DNA of 33,859 nt, from NCBI GenBank assembly GCA_902761755.1, contig CACWLP010000018.1, forward strand, positions 1 to 33,859, given 5' to 3'. Position 1 is the stretch's first letter, and each line of letters begins with the position of its first letter. Source of the DNA: an uncultured Eubacteriales bacterium. Lineage in GTDB: Bacteria; Bacillota; Clostridia; Christensenellales; Aristaeellaceae. The notes beneath the pieces are model-generated. The model ran no database searches. It saw only the letters and a program-made list of their open reading frames with translations, and was not told the origin of the DNA. Made by a program: the position numbers and the translations under genes. Below are positions 15,310-23,051 of the stretch, one piece after another.

Positions 15310-16479
15310 TCACAGCCTCGCCACCCCGCTGTCCCGGGCCGCCTTCGCCACGGCGGCGGCCACGGCAGGGCCGACGCGCTGATCGAAGGCCATGGGCAGG
15401 ATGTATTCTTCGTTCAGCTCTTCGGGGGATACCAGGTCCGCCAGGGCGTGGGAGGCGGCCTGCTTCATTTCCTCGTTGATGTCCTTTGCCCGCACGTCCA
15501 GCGCGCCCCGGAACAGGCCCGGGAAGCACAGCACGTTGTTGATCTGGTTGGGATGGTCGCTCCGCCCGGTGCCCACCACCGCGGCGCCTGCGGCCAGGGC
15601 CTCCTCCGGCTCGATCTCCGGCACGGGGTTGGCCATGGGGAACACGATGGGCTTATCCGCCATGGAACGGATCATGTCCTGGCTGACGATGTGGGGCGCG
15701 CTGACGCCCACGAACACGTCGGCGCCCTTCATGGCGTCGGCCAGCTTTCCGGAGAATTTTTCGGGATTGGTGATTTTCGCCATGTCTTCCTGGGCGGGGT
15801 TCATCTTTTCCCCTTCGCACAGGATGCCGAAGCGGTCCACCATCTTCAGGTGCTTCACCCCCAGGTTCATCAGGTGCCGGCCGATGGCGATGCCCGCGCT
15901 GCCCGCGCCGTTAATGACCACCTTCGCCTCCCCGATGTCCTTGCCCACCACCCGCAGGGCGTTGATGAGGGCCGCGCCCACCACCACGGCGGTGCCGTGC
16001 TGGTCGTCGTGGAACACGGGGATATCGCACAGTTCCTTCAGTTTCCTCTCGATCTCAAAGCACCGGGGGGCGGCGATGTCCTCCAGGTTGATGCCGCCGA
16101 AGGACCCGGAAATGAGATACACCGTGCGCACGATCTCGTCCACGTCCTTGCTGCGCACGCACAGCGGGAAAGCGTCCACGTCGCCGAACGCCTTGAACAG
16201 CGCGCATTTCCCTTCCATCACCGGCATGCCCGCCTCGGGGCCGATGTCCCCCAGGCCCAGGACCGCCGTGCCGTCGGTAATCACGGCCACCAGGTTGTGC
16301 CGCCGGGTGAGGGAGAAGGATTTATCGTAATCCTTCTGGATCTCCAGGCAGGGCTGGGCCACGCCGGGGGTATAAGCCAGGGACAGGTCTTCCTTGCTTT
16401 TCACCGGCACCCGGGAGATCACCTCGATCTTCCCCTGCCATTCGCCATGCAGCCGCAGCGATTCTTCCGCGTAGTTCAA
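15310..16479 (-). CDS. Malic enzyme (oxaloacetate-decarboxylating malate dehydrogenase)
   Basis: This 389-residue enzyme converts malate to pyruvate and CO2 with reduction of NAD(P). It is of the short bacterial type, with Y36 in 'LAYTPGVAQ', K91 in 'MEGKCALFKAF', metal ligands E133-D134 in 'NLEDIAAP' and D159 in 'FHDDQHGTA', and the nucleotide-binding loop GAGSAG (191-196). The start is a TTG at 16477-16479, seven bases after AAGGAGGTG on the minus strand. In-frame ATGs at 16518 and 16551 lie within the promoter, so the longer versions cannot be the product of that transcript. It is the first gene of the two-gene malate module. NAD versus NADP preference cannot be read safely. Confidence 0.93.
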   Translation of the reverse strand: MNYAEESLRLHGEWQGKIEVISRVPVKSKEDLSLAYTPGVAQPCLEIQKDYDKSFSLTRRHNLVAVITDGTAVLGLGDIGPEAGMPVMEGKCALFKAFGDVDAFPLCVRSKDVDEIVRTVYLISGSFGGINLEDIAAPRCFEIERKLKELCDIPVFHDDQHGTAVVVGAALINALRVVGKDIGEAKVVINGAGSAGIAIGRHLMNLGVKHLKMVDRFGILCEGEKMNPAQEDMAKITNPEKFSGKLADAMKGADVFVGVSAPHIVSQDMIRSMADKPIVFPMANPVPEIEPEEALAAGAAVVGTGRSDHPNQINNVLCFPGLFRGALDVRAKDINEEMKQAASHALADLVSPEELNEEYILPMAFDQRVGPAVAAAVAKAARDSGVARL

Positions 16480-16516
16480 AACGGAGCACCTCCTTAACGA
16501 TTGTTCATCTACTGCC

Positions 16517-16545
16517 ATTGTACATGGATCCACCGGAAAAATCAA
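16517..16545 (-). promoter_or_regulatory. Sigma-A promoter of the malate module
   Basis: On the minus strand TTGATT (16540-16545), a 17-base spacer and TACAAT (16517-16522). It fixes the malic enzyme start downstream, at the TTG codon. Confidence 0.78.
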
Positions 16546-16624
16546 TCCCAAATTATATATGATTCCGTATTTCTTTCCTGATTTTTTCGCTGCGCAAAGT
16601 ACAGCGGGAATACACCCCCCGGAA

Positions 16625-16653
16625 TTGACAGGCCCCGCCCGCCGTGTTATACT
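16625..16653 (+). promoter_or_regulatory. Sigma-A promoter of iorA-iorB-paaK
   Basis: A perfect TTGACA (16625-16630), a 17-base spacer and TATACT (16648-16653) give 11 of 12 matches. Transcription should begin near 16660, leaving a leader of about 90 bases before iorA. Confidence 0.88.
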
Positions 16654-16671
16654 TTCATCCGATAAAGAATC

Positions 16672-16770
16672 ATGCGCGGCGGCGGCCCGGTCCGCGCCCG
16701 CGCAGGCCCGTTCTGGAGGGGGACGGGCCTTTCGTTTAAGGGGGGACGCAAGTGCATTCGGAATTCCTGA
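16672..16770 (+). CDS. Possible leader peptide overlapping the iorA start
   Basis: An ATG 12 bases after the predicted transcription start opens a 32-codon frame rich in Gly and Arg, with a Phe-Trp pair (codons 15-16) just at the attenuator-like hairpin and a further Phe. It ends at TGA 16768-16770, overlapping iorA by 19 bases in another frame. The upstream ribosome binding site is weak (AAAGAA). It could be a leader peptide sensing aromatic amino acids or a coupling frame, or chance in GC-rich DNA. Confidence 0.2.
   Translation: MRGGGPVRARAGPFWRGTGLSFKGGRKCIRNS
16704..16737 (+). promoter_or_regulatory. Attenuator-like hairpin in the iorA leader
   Basis: Arms AGGCCCGT (16704-16711) and ACGGGCCT (16723-16730) with an 11-base loop are followed by TTCGTTT. 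It resembles a weak intrinsic terminator between promoter and iorA, so transcription may be attenuated. The T run is imperfect. Confidence 0.5.
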
Positions 16771-18545
16771 TGGGCAACGAAGCCATCGCCCTGGGGGCCA
16801 TCGCCGCCGGGGTGAACCTGGCGTGCGGCTATCCCGGCACCCCCAGCACGGAGGTGCTGGAAACGGTGGCGAAGCGGCGCGGCGATAACGTGTATGTGGA
16901 ATGGTCTGTCAATGAAAAAACGGCCATGGAAATGGCGGCGGGCGCGGCCTATGCCGGGGCGAGGGCGCTGGTGACCATGAAGCAGATGGGCCTGAACGTG
17001 GCCTCCGATCCCTTCATGTGCCTGTCCTACATCGGCGTGAAGGGCGGCCTGGTGGTGCTGGTGGCGGACGATCCCGGCCCCATCTCCTCCCAGACCGAGC
17101 AGGACAGCCGCACCTTCGCCGCCTTCTCGAAAGCGCCCGTTTTCGATCCTTCCGACCCTCAGGAAGCCTACGATATGATCCAGGCCGCCTTTGATTTTTC
17201 CGAGCAATACCAGACCCCGGTGCTCCTGCGGCCCACCACCCGGGTGTCCCACGGCTACGCCTCCATTCGGGTGAAGGACCCGGAGGAGTACCGCGTCCAC
17301 ACGCCGGAAGGCTTCGTCCGGGACAGCAGCCACTGGGTGATCTTCCCCCGGCTGAGCTATCAGAACCATCTGAAGCTGGAAAAGCGCAACGCGGAGCTGT
17401 CCCGGGCGGACAGCCCCTGGAACCTTCTCCTGCCCGGCAGCGGGCGAAAGGGCGTGGCCGCCTCCGGCATCAGCTTCACCTATGTGATGGAAGCCCGCCC
17501 GGAAGGCCTGCCCGTGTTCAAGGCGGGCATGCCCTTCCCCTTCCCGGAAAAGCAGGCCGCCGAATTCCTCTCCGGGCTGGACGAGGTGCTCTGCGTGGAG
17601 GAGCTGGACCCGTTCATCGAGCGCCAGCTGATCTGGGTCTGCGGGAAATACGGCCTGAAAACCAAGATCCTGGGCAAGCTCACGGGCCATATCCCCGCCG
17701 CCGGGGAAAACACCCGGGACGGGGTGGCGGACGCCATTGCCGCCTTCCTGGGCACGCCCCGGACCGCCCCCGCCCCGGCGGAAACCCCGCCCCTGCCCGT
17801 GCGGCCCCCGGTGCTCTGCGCCGGCTGCCCCCATCGGGCGAGCTTTTACGCGGTGAAGCAGGCCATGAAGGGCCAAAAGACCGTTTTCTGCGGCGACATC
17901 GGCTGCTATACCCTGGGCAACGCTCAGCCCCTGGACATGGTGGACACCTGCCTGTGCATGGGCGCGGGCCTGGGGATCGCCCAGGCGATCCGCCATCTGG
18001 AAAAGGACCGGCAGTGCTTCGCCTTCGTGGGCGACAGCACCTTCTTCGCCTCCGCCATCCCCGGGGTGGTGAACGCGGTATACAACCAGGCGGAATTCAC
18101 CCTGATCGTGCTGGATAATTCCACCACCGCCATGACCGGCCACCAGCCCCATCCCGGCACCGGCAAAACAGCCATGGGCCAGGCGGTGGACGCCATCAGC
18201 ATCGAAAGCGTCCTGCGGGGCATCGGCGTGCAGGCGGTGGAAACCGTGGATCCCCTGGATCACACCCTGGCGGTGGAAACGGTCAAACGGGTCTCGGCCC
18301 TCCCCGGGGTCAAGGCCGTGATCTTCAAATCCCCCTGCGTGGTGCTGGCAAAGCCCCAGGGCCGGGCGAAGGTGGACGGGGAAAAATGCGTGGGCTGCAA
18401 AAAGTGCATCCGGGAGCTGGGCTGCCCGGCCCTGAGCTTTGCGGAGGGCAAAGCGGCGATCGACGCCGCCCAGTGCGTCGGCTGCTCCCTGTGCGCCCAG
18501 ATCTGCCCCGTATCGGCCATTTCGGGAGGTGAAGCGCATGCGTAA
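16752..18545 (+). CDS. iorA: Indolepyruvate:ferredoxin oxidoreductase, alpha subunit
   Basis: This 597-residue subunit oxidatively decarboxylates aryl-pyruvates (from Trp, Phe and Tyr transamination) to aryl-acetyl-CoA, using thiamine diphosphate and reducing ferredoxin. The N-terminal pyrimidine-binding domain begins 'MGNEAIALGAIAAGVNLACG', and 'YPGTPSTEVLE' is characteristic of the family. 'CAGCPHRASFY' near 355 and the TPP-binding 'FVGDSTFF' near 425 follow. The C terminus carries two 4Fe-4S ferredoxin motifs, CVGCKKCIRELGCP (about 545) and CVGCSLCAQICP (about 575). The start is GTG at 16752 after AAGGGGGGA. Its end overlaps iorB by eight bases, so the two subunits are translationally coupled. 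Confidence 0.96.
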   Translation: MHSEFLMGNEAIALGAIAAGVNLACGYPGTPSTEVLETVAKRRGDNVYVEWSVNEKTAMEMAAGAAYAGARALVTMKQMGLNVASDPFMCLSYIGVKGGLVVLVADDPGPISSQTEQDSRTFAAFSKAPVFDPSDPQEAYDMIQAAFDFSEQYQTPVLLRPTTRVSHGYASIRVKDPEEYRVHTPEGFVRDSSHWVIFPRLSYQNHLKLEKRNAELSRADSPWNLLLPGSGRKGVAASGISFTYVMEARPEGLPVFKAGMPFPFPEKQAAEFLSGLDEVLCVEELDPFIERQLIWVCGKYGLKTKILGKLTGHIPAAGENTRDGVADAIAAFLGTPRTAPAPAETPPLPVRPPVLCAGCPHRASFYAVKQAMKGQKTVFCGDIGCYTLGNAQPLDMVDTCLCMGAGLGIAQAIRHLEKDRQCFAFVGDSTFFASAIPGVVNAVYNQAEFTLIVLDNSTTAMTGHQPHPGTGKTAMGQAVDAISIESVLRGIGVQAVETVDPLDHTLAVETVKRVSALPGVKAVIFKSPCVVLAKPQGRAKVDGEKCVGCKKCIRELGCPALSFAEGKAAIDAAQCVGCSLCAQICPVSAISGGEAHA

Positions 18546-19119
18546 AAACATCGTTCTGTGCGGCGTAGGCGGCCAGGGCACGGTGCTGGCCTCCCGGCTG
18601 ATCTCCGCCGCAGCCATGAAGAAAGGCATCCCCGTCATGAGCGCCGAAACCATCGGCATGGCCCAGCGGGGCGGCAGCGTGTTCAGCCATCTGCGGCTGG
18701 GCGAGGGCATATTTTCTCCCATGATCGCCCGGGGCGAGGCGGATCTGATCCTGGCCTTTGAGCCAGGCGAAGCGGTGCGGATGCTGCCTTATCTCCGGGA
18801 AGGCGGCCAGGTGGTCGTTTCCTCCCGGCCGGTGATGCCCGTCACGGCCACCCTGTCCGGCGCCGTATACCGGGCGGAGGACATGCTGGACCATCTGCGG
18901 AAACACGTAAAAAACCTGCTGATCGTGGACGCGGACAGGGCGATGGCGCAGGTGGGCTCTCCCAAGGTGCTGAACCTGATCCTCCTGGGGGCCGCCCTGA
19001 AGGCGGACGCCCTGGGGCTGACCGAAGAGGATCTGAAAAACGCCATTCTGGAAAAGATCCCCGAAAAATTCCACGCGCTGAACCTGAAAGCGCTTGCTTA
19101 CGCCAAAGAAAACATGTGA
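18538..19119 (+). CDS. iorB: Indolepyruvate:ferredoxin oxidoreductase, beta subunit
   Basis: The 193-residue beta subunit belongs to the pyruvate:ferredoxin oxidoreductase gamma-domain family: 'IVLCGVGGQGTVLASRLIS' at the N terminus is the family's CoA-side signature and 'GMAQRGGSVFSHLR' follows. It completes the IorAB heterodimer. The ATG at 18538 lies inside the last codons of iorA and is preceded by GGGAGGTG. Longer in-frame versions would be mostly out-of-frame ferredoxin sequence and are rejected. paaK begins 17 bases after its stop. Confidence 0.95.
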   Translation: MRKNIVLCGVGGQGTVLASRLISAAAMKKGIPVMSAETIGMAQRGGSVFSHLRLGEGIFSPMIARGEADLILAFEPGEAVRMLPYLREGGQVVVSSRPVMPVTATLSGAVYRAEDMLDHLRKHVKNLLIVDADRAMAQVGSPKVLNLILLGAALKADALGLTEEDLKNAILEKIPEKFHALNLKALAYAKENM

Positions 19120-19136
19120 GAAAGAAGGACGCCGCC

Positions 19137-20372
19137 ATGCAGATTTCAGAAAAACAGCTCTCCCAGGTCAATCACCAGATCCGGGCCCTGGTTTCCGCCG
19201 GCAGCTTTTACGGAAAAAAGCTGGAGCAGGCGGGGATCGAACGCGTATCCACCCCCGAAGAATTTGAAAAGCTGCCTTTCTCCGAAAAGAGCGACCTGCG
19301 GGACGCCTATCCCCTGGGATTGATGACCGCCCCGGAAAAGGACATCGTGCGCATCCATTCCTCCTCCGGCACCACGGGGCTGCCCGTCATCATCCCCTAC
19401 ACCCGCAAGGACGTGGAGGACTGGGCCATCATGTTCGCCCGGTGCTACGAGTTCGCCGGCATCACCCCCATGGACCGCATCCAGGTGACCCCGGGCTACG
19501 GGCTGTGGACCGCGGGCATCGGCTTCCAGAACGGCGCGGAAAAGCTGGGCGCCATGGTGATCCCCATGGGCCCGGGCAACACGGAAAAACAGCTGCAGAT
19601 GATGCAGGACATGGGCTCCACCGTCCTGTGCTCCACCTCCTCCTACGCCCTGCTGCTCACGGAGGAGATCGAAAAGCGGGGCATCAAAAATAAAATTAAG
19701 CTGCGCAAGGGCGTCATCGGCTCCGAACGCTGGAGCGACAAGATGCGCCGCCGCATCGGCGAGGGCCTGGGGATCGAACTGTACGATATCTATGGCCTCA
19801 CGGAGATCTACGGCCCCGGCATCGGCATCAACTGCAAATACAACACCGGCATGCACTACTGGGACGATTATCTCTACATCGAGATCATCGACCCCCATAC
19901 CCTGAAGCCCGTGCCCGACGGGGAAATGGGCGAAATCGTCATCACCACCCTGGTCAAGGAGGGCGCGCCCCTGATCCGCTACCGCACCCACGACCTGAGC
20001 CGCATCATCCCCGGCGAATGTCCCTGCGGCAGCCGCTTCCCCCGGCTGGACACCATCATGGGCCGCACCGACGACATGATGAAGATCAAGGGCGTCAACG
20101 TGTTCCCCAGCCAGATCGAGGAGATCCTGCAGGGCTTCCCGGAGGTCAGCAGCGAATACCAGATCCGCATTTCCCACCTGGACGGCAAGGACACCATGCG
20201 CATCTACGTGGAAACCAACGGCTCCGTGGATTTCGCCGATCTGGCCGGCCGCCTGGCCGCCAAGGTCAAAAGCGTCATCGGCTTTACGCCCCTGGTGAAG
20301 GTGGTGGAAAACGGGCTGCTGCCCCGCAGCGAAAAGAAAACCAAGCGGGTCATCGACGAGAGGTACGATTGA
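19137..20372 (+). CDS. paaK: Phenylacetate-CoA ligase family enzyme
   Basis: This 411-residue AMP-forming ligase activates aryl-acetates with ATP and CoA. The nucleotide-binding loop 'SSSGTTGLPVI' lies near 74, 'YDIYGLTEIYGPG' near 215, and the C-terminal hinge and lysine region 'GRTDDMMKIKGVNVFPSQ' near 308. Its length is short and typical of PaaK proteins. Its position directly behind iorAB suggests that it handles indoleacetate, phenylacetate or hydroxyphenylacetate, either activating them for reduction to aryl-pyruvates by Ior or serving the reverse flow. The start at 19137 has AAGAAGGA upstream; an in-frame ATG-like start at 19116 overlaps the iorB end and lacks a site. Confidence 0.93.
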   Translation: MQISEKQLSQVNHQIRALVSAGSFYGKKLEQAGIERVSTPEEFEKLPFSEKSDLRDAYPLGLMTAPEKDIVRIHSSSGTTGLPVIIPYTRKDVEDWAIMFARCYEFAGITPMDRIQVTPGYGLWTAGIGFQNGAEKLGAMVIPMGPGNTEKQLQMMQDMGSTVLCSTSSYALLLTEEIEKRGIKNKIKLRKGVIGSERWSDKMRRRIGEGLGIELYDIYGLTEIYGPGIGINCKYNTGMHYWDDYLYIEIIDPHTLKPVPDGEMGEIVITTLVKEGAPLIRYRTHDLSRIIPGECPCGSRFPRLDTIMGRTDDMMKIKGVNVFPSQIEEILQGFPEVSSEYQIRISHLDGKDTMRIYVETNGSVDFADLAGRLAAKVKSVIGFTPLVKVVENGLLPRSEKKTKRVIDERYD

Positions 20373-20394
20373 TCCCACAGAAAAGTGCAAAAAT

Positions 20395-20434
20395 ACCGCC
20401 GCCGGAGATTTGTTCCCCGACGGCGGTGTTTTAT
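20395..20434 (+). terminator. Bidirectional terminator between paaK and the L,D-transpeptidase gene
   Basis: ACCGCCG (20395-20401) pairs with CGGCGGT (20421-20427); inner bases CGG/CCG extend the stem with a mismatch. GTTTTAT follows on the plus strand, and ATTTTTG on the minus strand, so it can serve both convergent genes. Confidence 0.75.
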
Positions 20435-20441
20435 ATATCGG

Positions 20442-21623
20442 TCATTTTCCGGTGTGATAGCTCATCACTTCCCCGGGCGAGGATTCCATGTGCACCCGGT
20501 TGATCTCCTCCAGGATGTCCTTCCGCTGGAGGGGATGGCAGTAGGGGCAGGGCTTGAGGCTGCTGTACGGAGCCTGGTCCAGCTCCCCGTAGGTGAAGGA
20601 CGGCAGGGGCCACAGGGATTTTTTGATATTTCCCGTGTGCCCGCTGGAGGCATGGTAATACTGCCCGCCCTTGGGGTTGTAATACAAAAGCGCGTCGTCG
20701 GAGGGTATCTGGATCTGCCTGCCCTGGTAATCCTCCCAGACCACCAGCTTCACGCAGTTTTTATCCTTTCGGTTTTTGATCAGGTCCGCCAGCTTTTCCA
20801 TGGTATAGCCCTGGGCGTTCTGCACCCGCTGCACCCGGATGCAGCCGTGGCTTTTCCGCTGGCCCAGATAGGGCTCGTAGGGCGAAAAATCCACATCATC
20901 GCCCCGTTGGTCATAGCACACCTGATGCAGGTAATCCGCCTGATTGAACCGAAGGGCATATTTGCTGTGGGTCTTTCCGTCCTTCAGTTCGCCGGTCTTG
21001 GTATAAATGATCAGGAATTCGCCGGAGCGGGTCTCGTTCCAGGGCTGGCTTTTGTTGTACAACCCGGTGGACACCACCAGACACGTTTCCAGGTGCCCGT
21101 CTATGAACAGGTACAGCCGCTGGGTCAGCTTATCCACCACGATGCCGTAATTCTGATTGGGCGTTACGGTCTTGAGCATGCTGCTCCGGATATAGCCGGT
21201 GACGAAGGCATTGTAATTCTTCACCGAGCTGTCAAAAAAGCTGGTGGAATAGGTTTCCACCTTCGTCCAGCCGTTGTCCAGTTTTTCCAGCACGTGCAGC
21301 GCCTGGCTCTGGCCCGTCACCATGCCGATTTTCTTGCTGTTCTCGTCCGGCTCTTCATAGATTTCCGTCTGCTTCATCTGGTCGATGTCCACCACGGTCA
21401 TGGGCGCGGTGAGCATGCCCCAGACCGCCGCTTCGTCCGTAATGTCCATGGGGGTGCACCAGTAGCAGTTCTCATGCTCCGGATGGTATTCGCTGCGGTA
21501 GGCGGGGGTGATGTCCGAGGGAACGGGGATCAGATTGTCCCGAAACACGTCCCCCTCCTCCCCCAGGGCGAAAGCGGGGATCAGCAGCGAAAGAAAAAGG
21601 AAAAAGGCAATCAACCTGCGCAT
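20442..21623 (-). CDS. Secreted L,D-transpeptidase (YkuD) with SH3-like domain
   Basis: A 393-residue exported protein. A signal peptide (about 1-19, ending PAFA) precedes an SH3-like cell-wall-binding region (about 75-150) and a YkuD catalytic domain (about 159-296) with the nucleophile C261 in 'KSHGCIRVQ'. Such enzymes make 3-3 crosslinks in peptidoglycan or attach proteins, outside the membrane. Two additions are seen: an N-terminal 'ENCYWCTPMDIT' (51-62) and a C-terminal extension (about 315-393) with CPYC (359-362) and 'YYHASSGHTGN'. The ATG at 21621-21623 has CAGGAGG upstream. The gene has its own promoter. Confidence 0.9.
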   Translation of the reverse strand: MRRLIAFFLFLSLLIPAFALGEEGDVFRDNLIPVPSDITPAYRSEYHPEHENCYWCTPMDITDEAAVWGMLTAPMTVVDIDQMKQTEIYEEPDENSKKIGMVTGQSQALHVLEKLDNGWTKVETYSTSFFDSSVKNYNAFVTGYIRSSMLKTVTPNQNYGIVVDKLTQRLYLFIDGHLETCLVVSTGLYNKSQPWNETRSGEFLIIYTKTGELKDGKTHSKYALRFNQADYLHQVCYDQRGDDVDFSPYEPYLGQRKSHGCIRVQRVQNAQGYTMEKLADLIKNRKDKNCVKLVVWEDYQGRQIQIPSDDALLYYNPKGGQYYHASSGHTGNIKKSLWPLPSFTYGELDQAPYSSLKPCPYCHPLQRKDILEEINRVHMESSPGEVMSYHTGK

Positions 21624-21651
21624 AAAGAACCTCCTGAAAAGAGTCAATGAA

Positions 21652-21680
21652 AATATAACACGTTTCCTGCCGCTTGGCAA
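21652..21680 (-). promoter_or_regulatory. Sigma-A promoter of the L,D-transpeptidase gene
   Basis: On the minus strand TTGCCA (21675-21680), a 17-base spacer and TATATT (21652-21657), about 30 bases before the ATG. Confidence 0.78.
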
Positions 21681-21726
21681 GGCGCGGCGCGCCGCCGCGG
21701 GGCCGTTTGCGGCATATTTTACACAT

Positions 21727-21749
21727 GAAAACGCGGGCGCGCCCCGCGT
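21727..21749 (-). terminator. Possible terminator after rarA
   Basis: ACGCGGG (21731-21737) pairs with CCCGCGT (21743-21749); TTTTCA follows on the minus strand. The T run is short. It lies 12 bases past the rarA stop codon. Confidence 0.5.
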
Positions 21750-21761
21750 CTGCTCCCCGCT

Positions 21762-23051
21762 TCATTCCTTCCGGGGCTTCAGCTTCGCTTCCGCCCCCTG
21801 GTCGCTGGGCACGTAATACCGGGCGTTCTTTTTATCGTCGGGCAGATACTGCTGCTCCACCCAGTGGCCGGGATAATCGTGGGGATATTTGTACTCCGTG
21901 CCGGTTTTGACCCCCAGGCGCTCGTTGCCTTTATAGCTGGTATCCCGCAGGTGGGCCGGCACCGGGCCGAAGCCGCCCTGCTCCGCATCCGCCATGGCCT
22001 GGTCGATGGCCATGACCACGGAATTGGATTTGGGGCTCACGCACACCGCCAGGATGGCCTGGGTCAGCGGCAGCTTCGCTTCCGGCATGCCGATCATTTC
22101 CAGGGCCTGCATGGCGGCCACCGCCTGCAGCATGGCGGCGGGGTTGGCCAGTCCCACGTCCTCGCTGGCGTGGGCCACGATGCGCCGGGCCAGCATCCGC
22201 GGGTCCGCCCCGGCGTAGAGCAGACGGGAAAACCACAAAAGCGCCGCGTCGCAGTCCCCGCCCCGCAGGGACTTGCAGAAGGCGCTGAGCATATCGTAAA
22301 ACAGCGTTTCGTCGCAGCGGATGATGGGCTTCTGGATGCTCTCCTCCGCGATGGGCAGCGTGATATGGATGCGCCCGTTCACCGTAGGCGTGGTAAGAGC
22401 CGCCAGCTCCAGGGCGTTGAGCGCCGTGCGCACGTCCCCGTTGGCGATGAAGGAAATGTGGTGCAGCGCGTCCTCGTCCAGGTCCACGTTCATGTTCCCC
22501 AGTCCCCGTTCCTTATCCCCGCAGGCGCGGAGCATGGCCTTTTCCACATCCTGCTGCGTCAGGGCCTCGAAGGCGAAGATGCGGCAGCGGCTGACGATGG
22601 CGGGGGTCATGGAGATCATGGGGTTTTCCGTGGTGGAGCCGATAAAGCGGATCAGCCCTTCCTCCATGGCGGGAAGGATGGAATCGCTCTGGGCCTTGCT
22701 CCAGCGGTGGCATTCGTCCAAAAGGAGATAGGTCGCCCGGCCGTAGAGCGCCCGGCGGTCCGCCGCTTTCCTGAGCTCATCCCGCACGTCCCCCACCCCG
22801 GAGGTCACGGCGTTCATTTTCACGAAGGCCGCGTCGGTCTGGTGGGCGATAATGGAAGCCAGGGTGGTTTTCCCGCAGCCCGGCGGGCCGTAAAAAATGG
22901 ACGAGGTCAGCCGATCCGCCTCGATGGCCCGGCGCAGCAGCCGCCCCGGCCCTACGATGTGCTCCTGCCCGTAAAACTCTTCCAGCGTCCGGGGCCGCAT
23001 CCGGTCCGCCAGGGGGGCGGTGGATTTTTCGTTTTCCGTGAACAGCGTCAT
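21762..23051 (-). CDS. rarA: Replication-associated recombination protein RarA (MgsA) AAA+ ATPase
   Basis: This 429-residue clamp-loader-like ATPase acts at stalled replication forks. The Walker A motif is GPPGCGKT (55-62) and Walker B is 'LLLDECHRWSKAQSD' (109-123), close to the usual DExHRFxK form; sensor 1 'FIGSTTENP' (137-145) follows. The C-terminal helical tetramerisation region includes 'LARRIVAHASEDVGLANP' and 'YKYPHDYPGHWVEQQYLP', both typical of RarA. The ATG at 23049-23051 has GGAGGAG upstream and overlaps the stop of the preceding gene by four bases (ATGA), so the two are coupled. In-frame sequence upstream of it is the other gene read out of frame. Confidence 0.95.
   Translation of the reverse strand: MTLFTENEKSTAPLADRMRPRTLEEFYGQEHIVGPGRLLRRAIEADRLTSSIFYGPPGCGKTTLASIIAHQTDAAFVKMNAVTSGVGDVRDELRKAADRRALYGRATYLLLDECHRWSKAQSDSILPAMEEGLIRFIGSTTENPMISMTPAIVSRCRIFAFEALTQQDVEKAMLRACGDKERGLGNMNVDLDEDALHHISFIANGDVRTALNALELAALTTPTVNGRIHITLPIAEESIQKPIIRCDETLFYDMLSAFCKSLRGGDCDAALLWFSRLLYAGADPRMLARRIVAHASEDVGLANPAAMLQAVAAMQALEMIGMPEAKLPLTQAILAVCVSPKSNSVVMAIDQAMADAEQGGFGPVPAHLRDTSYKGNERLGVKTGTEYKYPHDYPGHWVEQQYLPDDKKNARYYVPSDQGAEAKLKPRKE

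Noticed and set aside
13693-16497. A 934-codon open frame on the plus strand across the transporter and malic enzyme genes
   Set aside because: It is the antisense shadow of two well-supported genes. It is rich in His, Gly, Gln and Arg, has no domain pattern, and exists only because GC-rich codons leave few antisense stops. Similar long shadows at 2983-4923 (+), 6056-7693 (+) and 16647-18722 (-) were rejected for the same reason.
16655-16740. T-box riboswitch in the iorA leader
   Set aside because: The leader ends in a terminator-like hairpin, but it is only about 90 bases long, with no room for Stem I, and no GGTGGNACCGCG-type antiterminator sequence is present.
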